Positions 6,991 through 15,852 are shown, numbered from the stretch's first letter. The stretch is 64,000 nt of DNA from Mycolicibacterium novocastrense (GCF_001570485.1 NZ_BCTA01000026.1:186001-250000), one strand, 5' to 3'. Notes: a model not told the origin generated them from the letters alone. Made by a program: numbers and translations.

Positions 6991-9809
6991 CGGTCGATGG
7001 TAGGGGAGCCGGTTTCGACGACGGCCAGGGCGTAGGTGATCGCGTCGTCCATACCCATCTGTCTGCCCTCGGCATGAAGCTCTCGAGCGCGTCCATCACC
7101 CAGAGCTGCCGCGACGATCCGGCCGGTGTCGTGCATCGCGGTGACGACGAAGTTGGCGTTCGGGCCTGTGGGGGCCGCGGCGTGTCCGCCCGCGTTCCTC
7201 GATTCGGCCGCCGCGCGCTGGAAAGTCGCGTAGGCGGCGCCGAGAAGGACACCGGCTGCTTCGGGTTGGTGTTCGGCCAACGCGCGGGCGTATGTCGCGA
7301 GACAGGGAGCGACCTGCAACGGCGCCATCACCCAGCGCTCCAATTGCATCGAACGGGCACCGAGCCGCAATGCGAGATTCCAGTCGCCGAGTCGGCCGGC
7401 CGCCAACGACGCGGTGAGGACTCCTGATGGACTGGCCTCCCCCGGGTCGGCGCAACGCTCGACACTCTCCCTCAGAAGGGTTCTGGCCCGCGCCGGGTAC
7501 GTGTCGGTCAGGGCGAGCGCGAGGGAGTTGAGAGCCATAACGATTGCCGCGTGCATCCCGGACCGCCGGGCCAACCGGAGTGCCTCTTCGGCCCGCGCGA
7601 CTTCCTCGGTGCCGTCACAACCGCCGAGGAGCGCCGCGTTCACCGATACCGCGAGGGCGACGGCGGCCAGAGCTGGATACCCGTCCGCTTCAGCTATTTC
7701 GGCGGCCGAACGATATGCCGACACCGCACCCGAGTAGTCACCGGATGCGAGCGCAGCCATCGCGATGAGATTGAAGCCTTCCATCGCCACTCTCGGCCGA
7801 TGGCTGGTATCCGGATGCGGCGCATCGGCTTCAACGGCCTGCCTGCGCCATTCGTCGGCGCGGTCGAAATCCCCGGATAGATAGGCGTGCCAGGCCGCCG
7901 CCATCAGCACGCGAGGATAGCCGGGCTGCTGGTCGGCGCCCGGGAGATCGATCACCCGGGCGGAGGGTCTGCGGATCTCGAAAACCTCGCCGGTTCCGCC
8001 GTAACCGTGATGATGCGGATGGTCGGCGACCAGTTGCACGGCCAATCGCGTGTGTCCTTTGTCGATCGCCGTGGCGAGCGCCGTGCGGATGTTCTCGCGT
8101 TCGAGATTGATCCTTCTGGACCAACGAATCTGTTCGGGCCCGTAGTAATGTTCTGCCGCCCTCGCGGACAGATCCCCATAGAAATGGGCGTGCTTGAGTA
8201 GCAGCGCGTCCGTCTCGCCCCACTCGGCCAGCTTCTCCTCTCCGTACTGACGAACCGTCTCGAGCATGCGGAAACGGGTTCCAGCCGAGCTGTCTTCGGT
8301 TACGACGAGTGACCGCGACACCAACGTCGTGACGAGGTCCAGCATGTCCTCGGAGCGCAACGGATCCTCACTGCACACCTCCTCGATCGCCTCCAGGGTG
8401 CACCCCGCCGAGAAGATGGCCATCCGGCCGAGCAGCCGCTGTTCATTCGAGTTCAACAGTTCGAAGGACCAGTCGATGGCCGCACGAAGTGTGGCATGCC
8501 TTTCGACGGCGCCACGCCTTCCTCCGGCAAGCAGCTGGAATCGGCGGTCGAGGCGCTGGGCGAGTTCTGCGGGGCTCAACGCGATGACTCGCGCCGCTGC
8601 CAATTCGATGGCCAGCGGAACCCCGTCGAGTCGCTGACAGATCTCCACCACCGCGCGAGAGTTGTGCTGGGACAGCGTGAAATCGGCGTTGACGGCACGT
8701 GCGCGCTCGACGAAAAGCTTGACGGCGTCGGTGTTCAACAGGGTCTCGAGGGCGTCGTCCGGCAGTCCGGCGTTCATCGGCGGTAACGCGATCAATTGCT
8801 CACCGTCGACCGCGAGACCTTCGCGGCTGGTGGCCAGTACGACGACATCGGGACAGTCCCGCTCGATCCGAGCCACCAGGCGGGCGGCCGCCCCGATCAG
8901 GTGCTCGCAGTTGTCGAGCACCAACAGCAGCCGCTTGTTCTCGAGCATTTCGAGCAACAGTTCGTCGAGCGGCTGTCCGGCCCGGCTGGACAGCCGGAAC
9001 ACCGCCGCTACGGCCGTTGAGATGCCGTCCGGGTCGCGGACCGCCGCCAGGTCGACAAGCCATGCCCCGTCGCGATAGCGGGGCAGTACGTCGGCCGCGA
9101 CCTGCAACGCCAACCGTGTTTTTCCGACCCCACCCACACCCGTCACCGTCACGACGCGCGAGCCGGCGAGCGCGGCAGTCACGCGGGACACCTCCGTCTG
9201 GCGACCGATGAACGAACTGACCTGTGCGGGAAGGTTTCCGGGGAAGGCGTCCAGTGTTCGGAGCGGCGGAAATCCATGGTCGGCCGTATCGGCGGCCAGT
9301 TCGAAAATACGCATTGGCCGACCGAGGTCGCGCAGTCGATGCTCGCCGAGGTCGACGAGGTGGGATCCGTCGGGAAGTTCGTCGCGCACAAGCGGTTCGG
9401 TGGCACCCGACACCACGGTCTGCCCACCATGAGCGGCCGCCATCAACCGAGAGCAGCGATTGACCGGCTCGCTGACATAGTGGTTCTCGACCACGACCGC
9501 CTCGTCGGTGTGTAGTCCGATCCGGGCGCGAAGTGGTTTCGGCGTGTGCCATTCCTCCTCGAGGAGTGAGTTGCGAAATAGCGTCGCTGCGCGCACGGCG
9601 TCACCGGCCGTGGGGAACGCGGCGGCCATCCCGTCGCCCATTCGCGCGAACACGAACCCGTTGTGCTCGGCGATCGTCTGCTCCAACAGTTCGTCGTGGC
9701 GAACCATGGCGGCCTTCATCGCCTCGGGGTCCTGTTCCCACATGCGCGTGGACCCTTCGAGGTCGGTCATCAGGAACGTCACCGTGCCCGACGGCGGTTG
9801 CCCAGTCAT
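6987..9809 (-). CDS. Class III cyclase-like / NB-ARC (STAND) ATPase / TPR-like protein
   Basis: This is a protein of about 940 residues. Residues about 10-175 form a class III nucleotide cyclase homology domain: first metal Asp in [14 protein letters not shown], second in [10 protein letters not shown], and transition-state Asn and Arg in [12 protein letters not shown]. The purine-specifying lysine before the GDG turn is replaced (VFARMGDG), so activity is uncertain. Residues about 200-480 form an NB-ARC ATPase with P-loop [12 protein letters not shown], Walker [12 protein letters not shown] and [12 protein letters not shown]. The C-terminal half is alpha-helical, TPR-like. There is no LuxR HTH, unlike the related Rv0386/Rv1358 group. 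I used the ATG (MTGQPPSG); an in-frame GTG at 9818 is equally possible. The stop overlaps the rraA start. Confidence 0.82.
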   Translation of the reverse strand: MTGQPPSGTVTFLMTDLEGSTRMWEQDPEAMKAAMVRHDELLEQTIAEHNGFVFARMGDGMAAAFPTAGDAVRAATLFRNSLLEEEWHTPKPLRARIGLHTDEAVVVENHYVSEPVNRCSRLMAAAHGGQTVVSGATEPLVRDELPDGSHLVDLGEHRLRDLGRPMRIFELAADTADHGFPPLRTLDAFPGNLPAQVSSFIGRQTEVSRVTAALAGSRVVTVTGVGGVGKTRLALQVAADVLPRYRDGAWLVDLAAVRDPDGISTAVAAVFRLSSRAGQPLDELLLEMLENKRLLLVLDNCEHLIGAAARLVARIERDCPDVVVLATSREGLAVDGEQLIALPPMNAGLPDDALETLLNTDAVKLFVERARAVNADFTLSQHNSRAVVEICQRLDGVPLAIELAAARVIALSPAELAQRLDRRFQLLAGGRRGAVERHATLRAAIDWSFELLNSNEQRLLGRMAIFSAGCTLEAIEEVCSEDPLRSEDMLDLVTTLVSRSLVVTEDSSAGTRFRMLETVRQYGEEKLAEWGETDALLLKHAHFYGDLSARAAEHYYGPEQIRWSRRINLERENIRTALATAIDKGHTRLAVQLVADHPHHHGYGGTGEVFEIRRPSARVIDLPGADQQPGYPRVLMAAAWHAYLSGDFDRADEWRRQAVEADAPHPDTSHRPRVAMEGFNLIAMAALASGDYSGAVSAYRSAAEIAEADGYPALAAVALAVSVNAALLGGCDGTEEVARAEEALRLARRSGMHAAIVMALNSLALALTDTYPARARTLLRESVERCADPGEASPSGVLTASLAAGRLGDWNLALRLGARSMQLERWVMAPLQVAPCLATYARALAEHQPEAAGVLLGAAYATFQRAAAESRNAGGHAAAPTGPNANFVVTAMHDTGRIVAAALGDGRARELHAEGRQMGMDDAITYALAVVETGSPTIDR

Positions 9810-9877
9810 GCTCCCCACCCCGTTGACGTCGGGTACCGGAAGCGTAACTTCGCGACGTTCGCGTCGGGTCCAGTTGA

Positions 9878-10627
9878 TCAGCTATCGGCGCTGGCCGCGA
9901 TGACGTCGTGCACAAATTGCGCGAGCCCCGGCTCGGCGTCGTCGTAGTAGCGCTTGAACCGCTCGTCGGCCAGATACATCTCGGCCAGGCGCACGTGCAT
10001 CTCGTGATCGCAGTCGTAGAAGCGCTCGATGTTCGCGCGGTGCCAGGCGGCCAACTCGTCCGCACGCTGTGTGCCGGGAGCGACACCGTCGCGGTGAGCA
10101 TCGGCCAGCGCCGCCAACAGCGCATCGTTGTCGGTCTTGAACTCGATCCAGTCCTGCTTGGTCATCCGCGCCGTCCGCTGCCGCGACTGAGTCCACGCGT
10201 CCGAACCGCCCCACCGCTGCTCGGATTCGGCGGCGTACTCGTCGAACACCGCGCTACCGAAGATCTCGACCTGCTCGTCGGCGGTCAGTTGTACGCCATT
10301 GCGGTGTGCGCTCATCAGTTCCTCCACTGCCTTGATCGTGTGCTGCAGGTAGTCCGCACGGTCCAGCAGCAGCCGGTGCTGCCGCTCGAGGTGGCCCAGC
10401 ACATGCCCGTCCCCGTCCAGCAGTGCGCGGATCTCCTCGAGGGGCATGTCGACCGACCGGTACACCAGCACCAGGTGCAGCCGTTCGATATCGGCGTCGG
10501 TGTATCCGCGATAGCCCGCCTCGGTACGCACGCTCGGCACCACCAGACCGATGTGGTCGTAATGGTGCAAGGTGCGTACCGAGACACCCGTCAGGGTGGC
10601 CACCGCGCCAACGGTCATGGCGTCCAT
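9878..10627 (-). CDS. MerR-family regulator with TipAS ligand domain
   Basis: The 249 residues comprise an N-terminal MerR winged helix (TVGAVATLTGVSVRTLHHYDHIGLV, then YRGYTDADIERL), a dimerisation coiled coil (about 75-115) and a C-terminal TipAS-like all-helical domain, including the typical WIEFKTDNDALLAALADAHRDG and the final YYDDAEPGLAQFVHDVI. TipAL of Streptomyces captures thiopeptides and multidrug ligands there and activates its own promoter. Here a MerR-type promoter with a 19-bp spacer sits directly upstream (10634-10664), arguing for autoactivation. The ATG at 10627 is only 6 nt from the -10 element, so the mRNA may be leaderless; an ATG three codons later is possible. Confidence 0.9.
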   Translation of the reverse strand: MDAMTVGAVATLTGVSVRTLHHYDHIGLVVPSVRTEAGYRGYTDADIERLHLVLVYRSVDMPLEEIRALLDGDGHVLGHLERQHRLLLDRADYLQHTIKAVEELMSAHRNGVQLTADEQVEIFGSAVFDEYAAESEQRWGGSDAWTQSRQRTARMTKQDWIEFKTDNDALLAALADAHRDGVAPGTQRADELAAWHRANIERFYDCDHEMHVRLAEMYLADERFKRYYDDAEPGLAQFVHDVIAASADS

Positions 10628-10633
10628 GACGCC

Positions 10634-10664
10634 ACTATCGACCCTGACGCGGCGTGAGGGTCAA
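10634..10664 (-). promoter_or_regulatory. MerR-type promoter with 19-bp spacer and dyad
   Basis: On the minus strand a -35 TTGACC (10664-10659) and a -10 GATAGT (10639-10634) are separated by exactly 19 bp. The spacer region carries the perfect dyad GACCCT-N11-AGGGTC (10662-10640). An overlong 19-bp spacer that the bound regulator must untwist is the hallmark of MerR-activated promoters, so this is the autoregulated promoter of the TipAS-type gene. Confidence 0.82.
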
Positions 10665-10672
10665 GCGATTTG

Positions 10673-11188
10673 TCAGTCCTCGTCGCTGCCCCGGCGGATC
10701 AGCAACACCACGATGATCGCCAGCACACCCGCCGCGATGGCCGCCGCAACCGGCAGCCGTGACGGTTCGGGCCCGATCAAAGGCGTCGGCGGCGGGCCGG
10801 CCACCGGATTGCTGGCGGCAGCAACCGTCGACTTTGCCTGTGCGGCAGTCACTTTCGCTGCAGACTCAACATCGTTGCCGGTAGCAGCCCGCTCGGCTGC
10901 GGGCGCCTTCTTGGCCGGCGTCTGCTTCGCCGGGCCCTTGGCAGGGGCTTTCTTGGCGGGCGTCTTCTTCGCCGGTGCGGCCTTCTTCACCGCTTTCTTC
11001 GCGGGGGTCTTCTTGGCGGCCTTCTTGGCGGGAGTCTTCTTGGCGGGCGTCTTCTTCGCCGGTGGGGGCGGGATCAGCGGGTCTGGCGAGACGCTCGCGG
11101 ACTCCGCGGCGGCGGGCTGCGGGGTCGACTGATCCGCCGGTGGTGAGCTGTGCGGCTGTTCGTCGGGTCGGCCCTGCTGGTCTGCCAT
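10673..11188 (-). CDS. hns: H-NS-like, membrane-anchored lysine-rich protein (Rv3852-like)
   Basis: The 171-residue protein has a hydrophilic Pro/Gln/Ser N-terminus, a block of about 60 residues of TPAKKTPAKKAAKK-type repeats, a linker containing AAQAKSTVAAASNP and a C-terminal transmembrane helix (AAAIAAGVLAIIVVLLIRR). This matches the layout of M. tuberculosis Rv3852 (H-NS), a DNA-binding protein tied to the membrane through its C-terminus. The ATG follows an AAGGAG ribosome site; an upstream in-frame ATG at 11260 adds an unlikely extension. In M. tuberculosis it directly precedes rraA, while here the MerR and cyclase/ATPase genes lie between them. Role in nucleoid anchoring is family knowledge, not proven here. 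Confidence 0.85.
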   Translation of the reverse strand: MADQQGRPDEQPHSSPPADQSTPQPAAAESASVSPDPLIPPPPAKKTPAKKTPAKKAAKKTPAKKAVKKAAPAKKTPAKKAPAKGPAKQTPAKKAPAAERAATGNDVESAAKVTAAQAKSTVAAASNPVAGPPPTPLIGPEPSRLPVAAAIAAGVLAIIVVLLIRRGSDED

Positions 11189-11278
11189 CGGGCTGCTCCT
11201 TTGCAGTGTCTCGTCGCCGGGGCCGCCGAGCGTGCGGCCGAAAGTCGATCGGTCCATCATGCCAGGTCGGATATGGCA

Positions 11279-12202
11279 CTAACCCGTGACGGCCAGACCG
11301 GCCGCCAGGACCAGCGCGACGAGCATCAGTGCGGTTTCGACCCGCGCCCGCGTCCGGGACACCACCGCCGAGGCGGTATGTGACCGTGCGGCGGGGAGCC
11401 ACATCGTGCGATTTCGCCAGCCGAGGACGACGAGCGCGACCGTCACCGCGATCTTGGCCGACACCAGCCGGCCGTAACCGGTCGCGTACAGGTCGGCCGG
11501 TGCGCCCAACCGGATCGCGGCGCCGACCACCCCGCCGACCAGCAGCACCACCACACAGGCCAGCGACAGCGCAGAGAAGCGCGGCAGCATCCTGGCCCAC
11601 TGACCGCGGTGGTCGACGGTCAACACCAGCGCTGCCAGCGCACCGACCCACAACGCGGCGGCCAGGGTGTGCACGGTGACCGCCACACCACCCAGCGGGC
11701 TGTCCGCGAAGTGCCCCGTCAGTTGGCGTGCGACGACTCCGACCGCCGCCGCGCCGATCACGGCGACATTCCACGACGCCGTCCGCGGTGCGACGAGCGC
11801 CGCCACGGCGATGGCCGCCGCGGCGACCAACGCGAGCATGCCCGCCCGCCCCGCCGCGGTCGTCGTCGCGAAGTCGAGGGTGGTCTGCACGCCGAGCCGG
11901 AACACCGGCAGCGAGGCGGTCTGTGCCGCCGCGACGATCATCCGGCTCAGCTCGGCGAGCAGCCACAACACCGAGGCGGCCGCCAACGGTCGCGTCGAGC
12001 GGGCCAACAACTCGCCGCGGTGCCGTTCGCCGTCGAGCATCGGCACCACGGCCAAGCCCAGCGTGACGACACCCGCGCAGTCGGCCAGGACCCGCACCAC
12101 TGTCGAACTCAGCGACCCGTGCGGGTAGGCCAGCGCCCAGGACAGGCCGGTCGCGGCGGCCGCGAGCACCGCCCCGACGACCACGGTGCGCTGACGGGTC
12201 AC
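11279..12202 (-). CDS. copD: CopD-domain copper resistance membrane protein
   Basis: The 307-residue integral membrane protein has about eight hydrophobic segments. The CopD (PF05425) region is recognisable in GVAVTVHTLAAALWVGALAALVL, GYGRLVSAKIAVTVALVVLGWRNR and the terminal helix. CopD works with periplasmic CopC in copper uptake or tolerance. The GTG start overlaps the copC stop by 4 bp (GTGA), so translation is coupled. Histidines in TVHTLAAALWVG and the upstream QLTGHFADSP region are plausible metal ligands. An uninterrupted frame extends further 5' through copC, but that part has no domain and is the copC antiframe. Confidence 0.85.
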   Translation of the reverse strand: MTRQRTVVVGAVLAAAATGLSWALAYPHGSLSSTVVRVLADCAGVVTLGLAVVPMLDGERHRGELLARSTRPLAAASVLWLLAELSRMIVAAAQTASLPVFRLGVQTTLDFATTTAAGRAGMLALVAAAAIAVAALVAPRTASWNVAVIGAAAVGVVARQLTGHFADSPLGGVAVTVHTLAAALWVGALAALVLTVDHRGQWARMLPRFSALSLACVVVLLVGGVVGAAIRLGAPADLYATGYGRLVSAKIAVTVALVVLGWRNRTMWLPAARSHTASAVVSRTRARVETALMLVALVLAAGLAVTG

Positions 12203-12732
12203 GCGCGCCGCCGCACCGCCCATATCGCGCCGATACCGACGATGGCGACCGCTCCCACGAAGAACGGCCACACCGGGATTCCGTCGTCGGCGGGGGTTTC
12301 GGCCGGTGCGGCCGCCGACGGCCCCGGTGTCCCGGTTCCCGGCACGCTCAGCTCGAACGTCCAGGACCCGTTGACCACGTGCCCGTCCGCCGACGTCGCC
12401 CGGTAGTTCACGGTGTAGAGCCCCGACGGTCCGAGCGGGCGAACGCCGACGCTCAGGACAGCGTCTTGGACCTGCGGTTCGCCGGTCGACCACAAATTGC
12501 CGTCGGGGCCGACGACGGTCATTGCCGCGAACTGTGGCTGCAGCGCCTCGCTGAACGTCGCGGACACCGTTTCGGGCGCCTCGGTCAGCCGGGCGTTCTC
12601 CGCCGGATCCGACGCGATGCGGGTTGCGTGCGCGGAGGCGGTGCCCGCGGTGGCCAGCACTGCGACCGTCAGCCAGAGGATCAGGGCCACGGTGGTGAGG
12701 GCGCGACGGGGCACCCTGGTGATGGTTCTCAT
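12199..12732 (-). CDS. copC: CopC-domain periplasmic copper-binding protein, membrane anchored
   Basis: The 177-residue protein has a Sec signal peptide (residues 1-34, cut after TASA) and a mature N-terminal HATRIASDPAENARL typical of CopC, whose first His binds Cu(II). The beta-sandwich domain ends with TSADGHVVNGSWTFEL, containing the second conserved His. After a Pro/Ala-rich linker a C-terminal transmembrane helix (VWPFFVGAVAIVGIGAIWAV) anchors it, the YobA/YcnJ-type arrangement. It is coupled to copD by a 4-bp overlap and preceded at 35 bp by a small membrane protein gene, probably one operon. The ATG was chosen because it starts the signal peptide. Confidence 0.88.
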   Translation of the reverse strand: MRTITRVPRRALTTVALILWLTVAVLATAGTASAHATRIASDPAENARLTEAPETVSATFSEALQPQFAAMTVVGPDGNLWSTGEPQVQDAVLSVGVRPLGPSGLYTVNYRATSADGHVVNGSWTFELSVPGTGTPGPSAAAPAETPADDGIPVWPFFVGAVAIVGIGAIWAVRRRA

Positions 12733-12767
12733 CGAAACAAGTCTTTCTCTTGCCGTTGGTATGTCGA

Positions 12768-13283
12768 TCAGCGTGCGGGGCTGACCGGCGGCCCACGATG
12801 AGACATGGAAGCGGCCAGAAGCAGCGCGGAGCGCAGCGGTTGTTCGGGCCGCCGCGCGATGGGGCGAGCATGCGGTGCGGGCGGCGGGCACACCACGCGT
12901 ACCGCCACGCGCATCACGCGCGACACCACCCCGCACAGCCGGTCGCCCGCCGCGATCAGCACCGCACCGACGCCGACCGCCACCGCGTGCGCGGCCACCA
13001 TCGCCGCGGCCCGCGGCGCGTGATCATGCCCGGAGGCGCCCAGCACGATGTGGCCGACGATCTGGCCGCACGCCAGAACCGCAAGCAACACAAGGGTTTT
13101 CGAAGCACCCGACAGCGTGGCCGTCAACGTGCCGACGGTCATCGCGACGATGCCCAGCGCCACGACCGCGGCACCGGTGGGCGGCTCGGCACCGCCGTAA
13201 CCGTGCGCGGCCACGGCGAGCGCCGCCGTCAGCAGCCCCGACGCCGCGCCACGAAGGCGGGCCGCGAAGCCGGACGGCGACAC
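12768..13283 (-). CDS. Small multi-pass membrane protein upstream of copC
   Basis: The 171-residue protein has four hydrophobic segments in the first 120 residues (for instance AAVVALGIVAMTVGTLTATLSG, TLVLLAVLACGQIVGHIVLG and AAMVAAHAVAVGVGAVLIAAG) and a basic, proline-rich C-terminus. A His-rich loop (GASGHDHAPRA) lies between helices 3 and 4. I recognise no family. Position directly upstream of copC-copD on the same strand suggests a copper-related role. The start is GTG; it begins 7 bp after the DUF6474 gene, so all four genes could share a transcript. Confidence 0.7.
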   Translation of the reverse strand: MSPSGFAARLRGAASGLLTAALAVAAHGYGGAEPPTGAAVVALGIVAMTVGTLTATLSGASKTLVLLAVLACGQIVGHIVLGASGHDHAPRAAAMVAAHAVAVGVGAVLIAAGDRLCGVVSRVMRVAVRVVCPPPAPHARPIARRPEQPLRSALLLAASMSHRGPPVSPAR

Positions 13284-13290
13284 TTGCGGC

Positions 13291-13947
13291 TCAGCTCACG
13301 CCGAGCCGAGCCATCAGGTCGGCGTCGATTCCGTCGAGTTGACGTTCGATGGCGGCGTGCGCAGAACGTCGCCTCGACGGCGGCATGTGCTCGGCGGCGG
13401 CGATCGCGGCGGACAGGTCCCCGAGACGCTCGGTGATCGCCCCGACGAACTGTTTGGTCTCGGCGTCCTTCGGCTTCTTCTCGGAGACCAACCGCAACGA
13501 CTGCTCGGCGCCGGCTATGCGGGCCGACAACTGGGCGCCGTGGCCGTTGAACTGGCCGACCTGGCTGAGCGGAACCCCGAGCCGCTCCGCCCGGCGTTGG
13601 TCGGCATAGCCGCGCGCGGCGATGGCCGCGCGGTAGCCGACGGGCACCACGATCGGCGCGAGCAGTCGCGTCACGGTCAGCACACGACGAATTCGGCCCG
13701 GGGCGAACAGCTTGCCCTCGCGGGCGGCCTTCAGTTGCGTCTCCGCGACCTTGAGGGCGGCCCGGTCACTGTCGCGCTGAGCCTTGATCTGCGCCTTGAG
13801 CGCCCTGGCCTCGGCCCGATGGGCGGACTTGATGCGACGGGCTTCGTTCTTGGCGGCCAACTTGGCCTCCAGTTTCGCCTTCGCCTTGATCGCGCGGGCC
13901 TCGGCCCTGCGGGTGGCGCGGGTTTTGCGTCGCTTGAACGGGCTCAT
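13291..13947 (-). CDS. DUF6474-type basic coiled-coil protein (Rv3850-like)
   Basis: The 218-residue protein has the same length as I recall for M. tuberculosis Rv3850. The N-terminus is highly basic (SPFKRRKTRATRRAEARAIK), followed by a long Ala/Lys-rich helix (residues about 15-75) that should form a coiled coil, a hydrophobic stretch (TVTRLLAPIVVPVGYRAAI, about 105-123) and a helical C-terminus with SLRLVSEKKPKDAETKQF. No catalytic motif is visible. The ATG was chosen for its GGGAGG ribosome site; earlier in-frame codons give no conserved sequence. It sits between espR and hns as in M. tuberculosis, with the ImmA/membrane pair inserted on its espR side. Confidence 0.8.
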   Translation of the reverse strand: MSPFKRRKTRATRRAEARAIKAKAKLEAKLAAKNEARRIKSAHRAEARALKAQIKAQRDSDRAALKVAETQLKAAREGKLFAPGRIRRVLTVTRLLAPIVVPVGYRAAIAARGYADQRRAERLGVPLSQVGQFNGHGAQLSARIAGAEQSLRLVSEKKPKDAETKQFVGAITERLGDLSAAIAAAEHMPPSRRRSAHAAIERQLDGIDADLMARLGVS

Positions 13948-14124
13948 CCCGGCTGCCTCCCGGAGGTCTTTTCGGTTGCTGAGGTCATGGCTGTGCAGGT
14001 TGTCGGTGCAGCACAACCCTATCGTTCACGGTGTTGAGGCTGCGGGCGGCTCGGCGCCGGCGAAGCCGTGCCGGATGCGTCTTGGCTGCATGGCGTATTG
14101 AGGGCATGCTTATACGGACCGCAA

Positions 14125-14136
14125 AGTTCGCGAACT
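14125..14136. promoter_or_regulatory. Perfect 12-bp palindrome upstream of the ImmA-type gene
   Basis: AGTTCGCGAACT lies 65 bp before the immA-like ATG and shortly after a -10-like TTATAC (14109-14114). It is the only clear dyad in the 253-bp divergent region between the DUF6474 gene and the ImmA gene. A repressor operator is a reasonable inference. Confidence 0.4.
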
Positions 14137-14200
14137 GACTGAAGAAGCCGCCCGTCAAGACGGCGGACAGCGCATAGTGGACTGGTCGGAAGGGGGATCC

Positions 14201-14692
14201 ATGCCAGCTAACCGCCGTGTCACCCGCGCGGTCGGGGCCGTGCTCGAACTGGCTCCGCGGCACGGGGAGGTGTCACTTACCCGACTGGTCGAGGCCGTCA
14301 GCGAAGACCGCAAGCGACCCATCGAACTCAAGATGGCCGAGCTGCCGCCCGGCGTCTGTGGGCAATGGCGCCAGTACAACGACCACGACGTGTTCCTGAT
14401 CCAGAAGGGGCTGCCCGCCTGGGACCGGACCCTGGCCCACGAGCTGGGGCATCTGGTGTTGGGCCACGACGGTATCCCTGTCGCGCAGGCCGCCGAACAG
14501 AGCACGGAGTTCGCCAGCTCCGATCTGATCAGCTACATGCTCAACCAGCGGACCGGATGTATGGGTCCCGCGGGTGAGGAGGCCGAGCAGGAGGCCGAGG
14601 ACTTTGCGGCCCTGCTGCTGTACCGCCTGGGCCGGCTTCCGTCGGACCGGTCGTCGATCGTGCAGGTGCGGCTCGGAGAGGCGTTTGGTTGA
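14201..14692 (+). CDS. ImmA/IrrE-family zinc metallopeptidase
   Basis: The 163-residue soluble protein has the zinc protease motif HELGH (TLAHELGHLVLGHDG, about residue 88) and a downstream Glu-rich helix (AGEEAEQEAEDFAALLLYRLG) with the third ligand, as in the ImmA/IrrE (DUF955) family. ImmA of ICEBs1 and IrrE of Deinococcus cleave XRE-type repressors in response to stress. The ATG at 14201 has an AGGGGG ribosome site; a GTG at 14177 is in frame but lacks one. Its stop overlaps the TTG start of the downstream membrane protein by 4 bp. The convergent neighbour beyond that pair is espR, an XRE-fold DNA-binding protein, so a protease-regulator link is possible but unproven. Confidence 0.85.
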   Translation: MPANRRVTRAVGAVLELAPRHGEVSLTRLVEAVSEDRKRPIELKMAELPPGVCGQWRQYNDHDVFLIQKGLPAWDRTLAHELGHLVLGHDGIPVAQAAEQSTEFASSDLISYMLNQRTGCMGPAGEEAEQEAEDFAALLLYRLGRLPSDRSSIVQVRLGEAFG

Positions 14693-15852
14693 TCGTCTGG
14701 GTGATCGCCGGTCTGCTCGGACTGGCCACCGGACTACGCATCGGATGGGCGCTGGTCAACAAGCAGAGCCTGGTGAGCACTGCGATGATCGTCGCGCTGG
14801 CGAGCCTGGCGTTGATCGCCGCGCTGAATTGGCAACCCCTGACGCTGCTGATTGATCGGTTGCTGCGCTGGCCCAACATCTCCCTGGGCCTGTCGCAGGT
14901 GGCGCTCGTGGCCTGCGCTGCGGGCAGTTGCGTGATGATCACGACCGTGTCGTCGGTGCGTAAACCGGCGACCATCCGCAAAATCGCCTTCGCGCAGTAC
15001 AGCGTCGCGGCCGTGATCGCCGTGGTGACCGGGGTGGCCTTCTTCTCCGCCGGCCGTCAGCCCGAGATGTCGCCCCAGGAGTATCTGCAGCGCAACCTCA
15101 GCGGCGGTGGAAACACGTTGCCGTGGTTGCTGCCGCTGCTCTACGTGCTGCTGGCGTTGTCGCTGGTCTCGTGGGCGGGGCTGCGCTATTCGAACCGCAG
15201 CCGCCGCGGGCGCGCGCTGTTCGTGTTCACGATCGGCATCGTGCTGATCGTGGTGGCGTCGGCCTTCTTCTTCCTGCGCGCCCTCGACCGCGACGGACCG
15301 GTCGGCGTCGGGGCCGCGGCGACGCTGCTGGGGTGCGCGATGCTGGTCGTGGCCGCGGGCTCGCTGCTGCCCAGCATCGAGGACTGGTTCGGCGCCAGAC
15401 GCGAACTGCGGGCGATCCAGCCGATCCTCACCGAGCTCGGCCGCAGGCACCCTGACATCGGTATCGGCGTCCGGCCGCGCGGGCCGCTCGTCTTCCGGGT
15501 CGCGGAACGGATGTCGTTGATCTCCGACGCGCTCTACCTGGAAGCCACGGCCGCCGAGCACCGGCGCAGACTCCGGGTCGACCCGCGCGGTGCGGTGTCC
15601 GGCGATGACGCCGACGCCGACGAGACGGACCTCGAATCCCCACCCGTTCCGCCGCGGGAACAGGCCAGGGCGATCGCCCAGTGGATCCATTCCGGGACCG
15701 AGGGCGCTCCGGAGGACAGGCGCGTCGATTTTCCCGGACTGGGATGGTTGAACCAGCCGAGCGAGTACTCCGACCGCGAATGGATCTTGGAGATCGCGGA
15801 GCAGTACAGAGCGCTGACCCGTCGCGGCGGCGCGACGGGTCAAGCAGCGTAG
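14689..15852 (+). CDS. MAB_1171c-family membrane protein
   Basis: The 387 residues form a membrane half with about seven transmembrane helices (residues 1-225, for example IVWVIAGLLGLATGL and FVFTIGIVLIVVASAFFFL) and a cytoplasmic C-terminal half containing LRAIQPILTELGRRHPDIGIG, RVAERMSLISDALYLE and a terminal helical region. The layout fits the actinobacterial family named after MAB_1171c (putative transporter, DUF6545-like C-terminus), which is commonly found beside ImmA-type peptidases and XRE regulators. The TTG start overlaps the ImmA-type stop by 4 bp, implying coupled synthesis and a joint sensor/protease role. Function not established. Confidence 0.75.
   Translation: MIVWVIAGLLGLATGLRIGWALVNKQSLVSTAMIVALASLALIAALNWQPLTLLIDRLLRWPNISLGLSQVALVACAAGSCVMITTVSSVRKPATIRKIAFAQYSVAAVIAVVTGVAFFSAGRQPEMSPQEYLQRNLSGGGNTLPWLLPLLYVLLALSLVSWAGLRYSNRSRRGRALFVFTIGIVLIVVASAFFFLRALDRDGPVGVGAAATLLGCAMLVVAAGSLLPSIEDWFGARRELRAIQPILTELGRRHPDIGIGVRPRGPLVFRVAERMSLISDALYLEATAAEHRRRLRVDPRGAVSGDDADADETDLESPPVPPREQARAIAQWIHSGTEGAPEDRRVDFPGLGWLNQPSEYSDREWILEIAEQYRALTRRGGATGQAA

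Noticed and set aside
12203..12871. 5' extension of the copD frame through copC
   Set aside because: The frame stays open because of high GC, but it encodes only Arg/Gly/Pro-rich sequence antiframe to the real copC; the CopD domain starts at the GTG at 12202.
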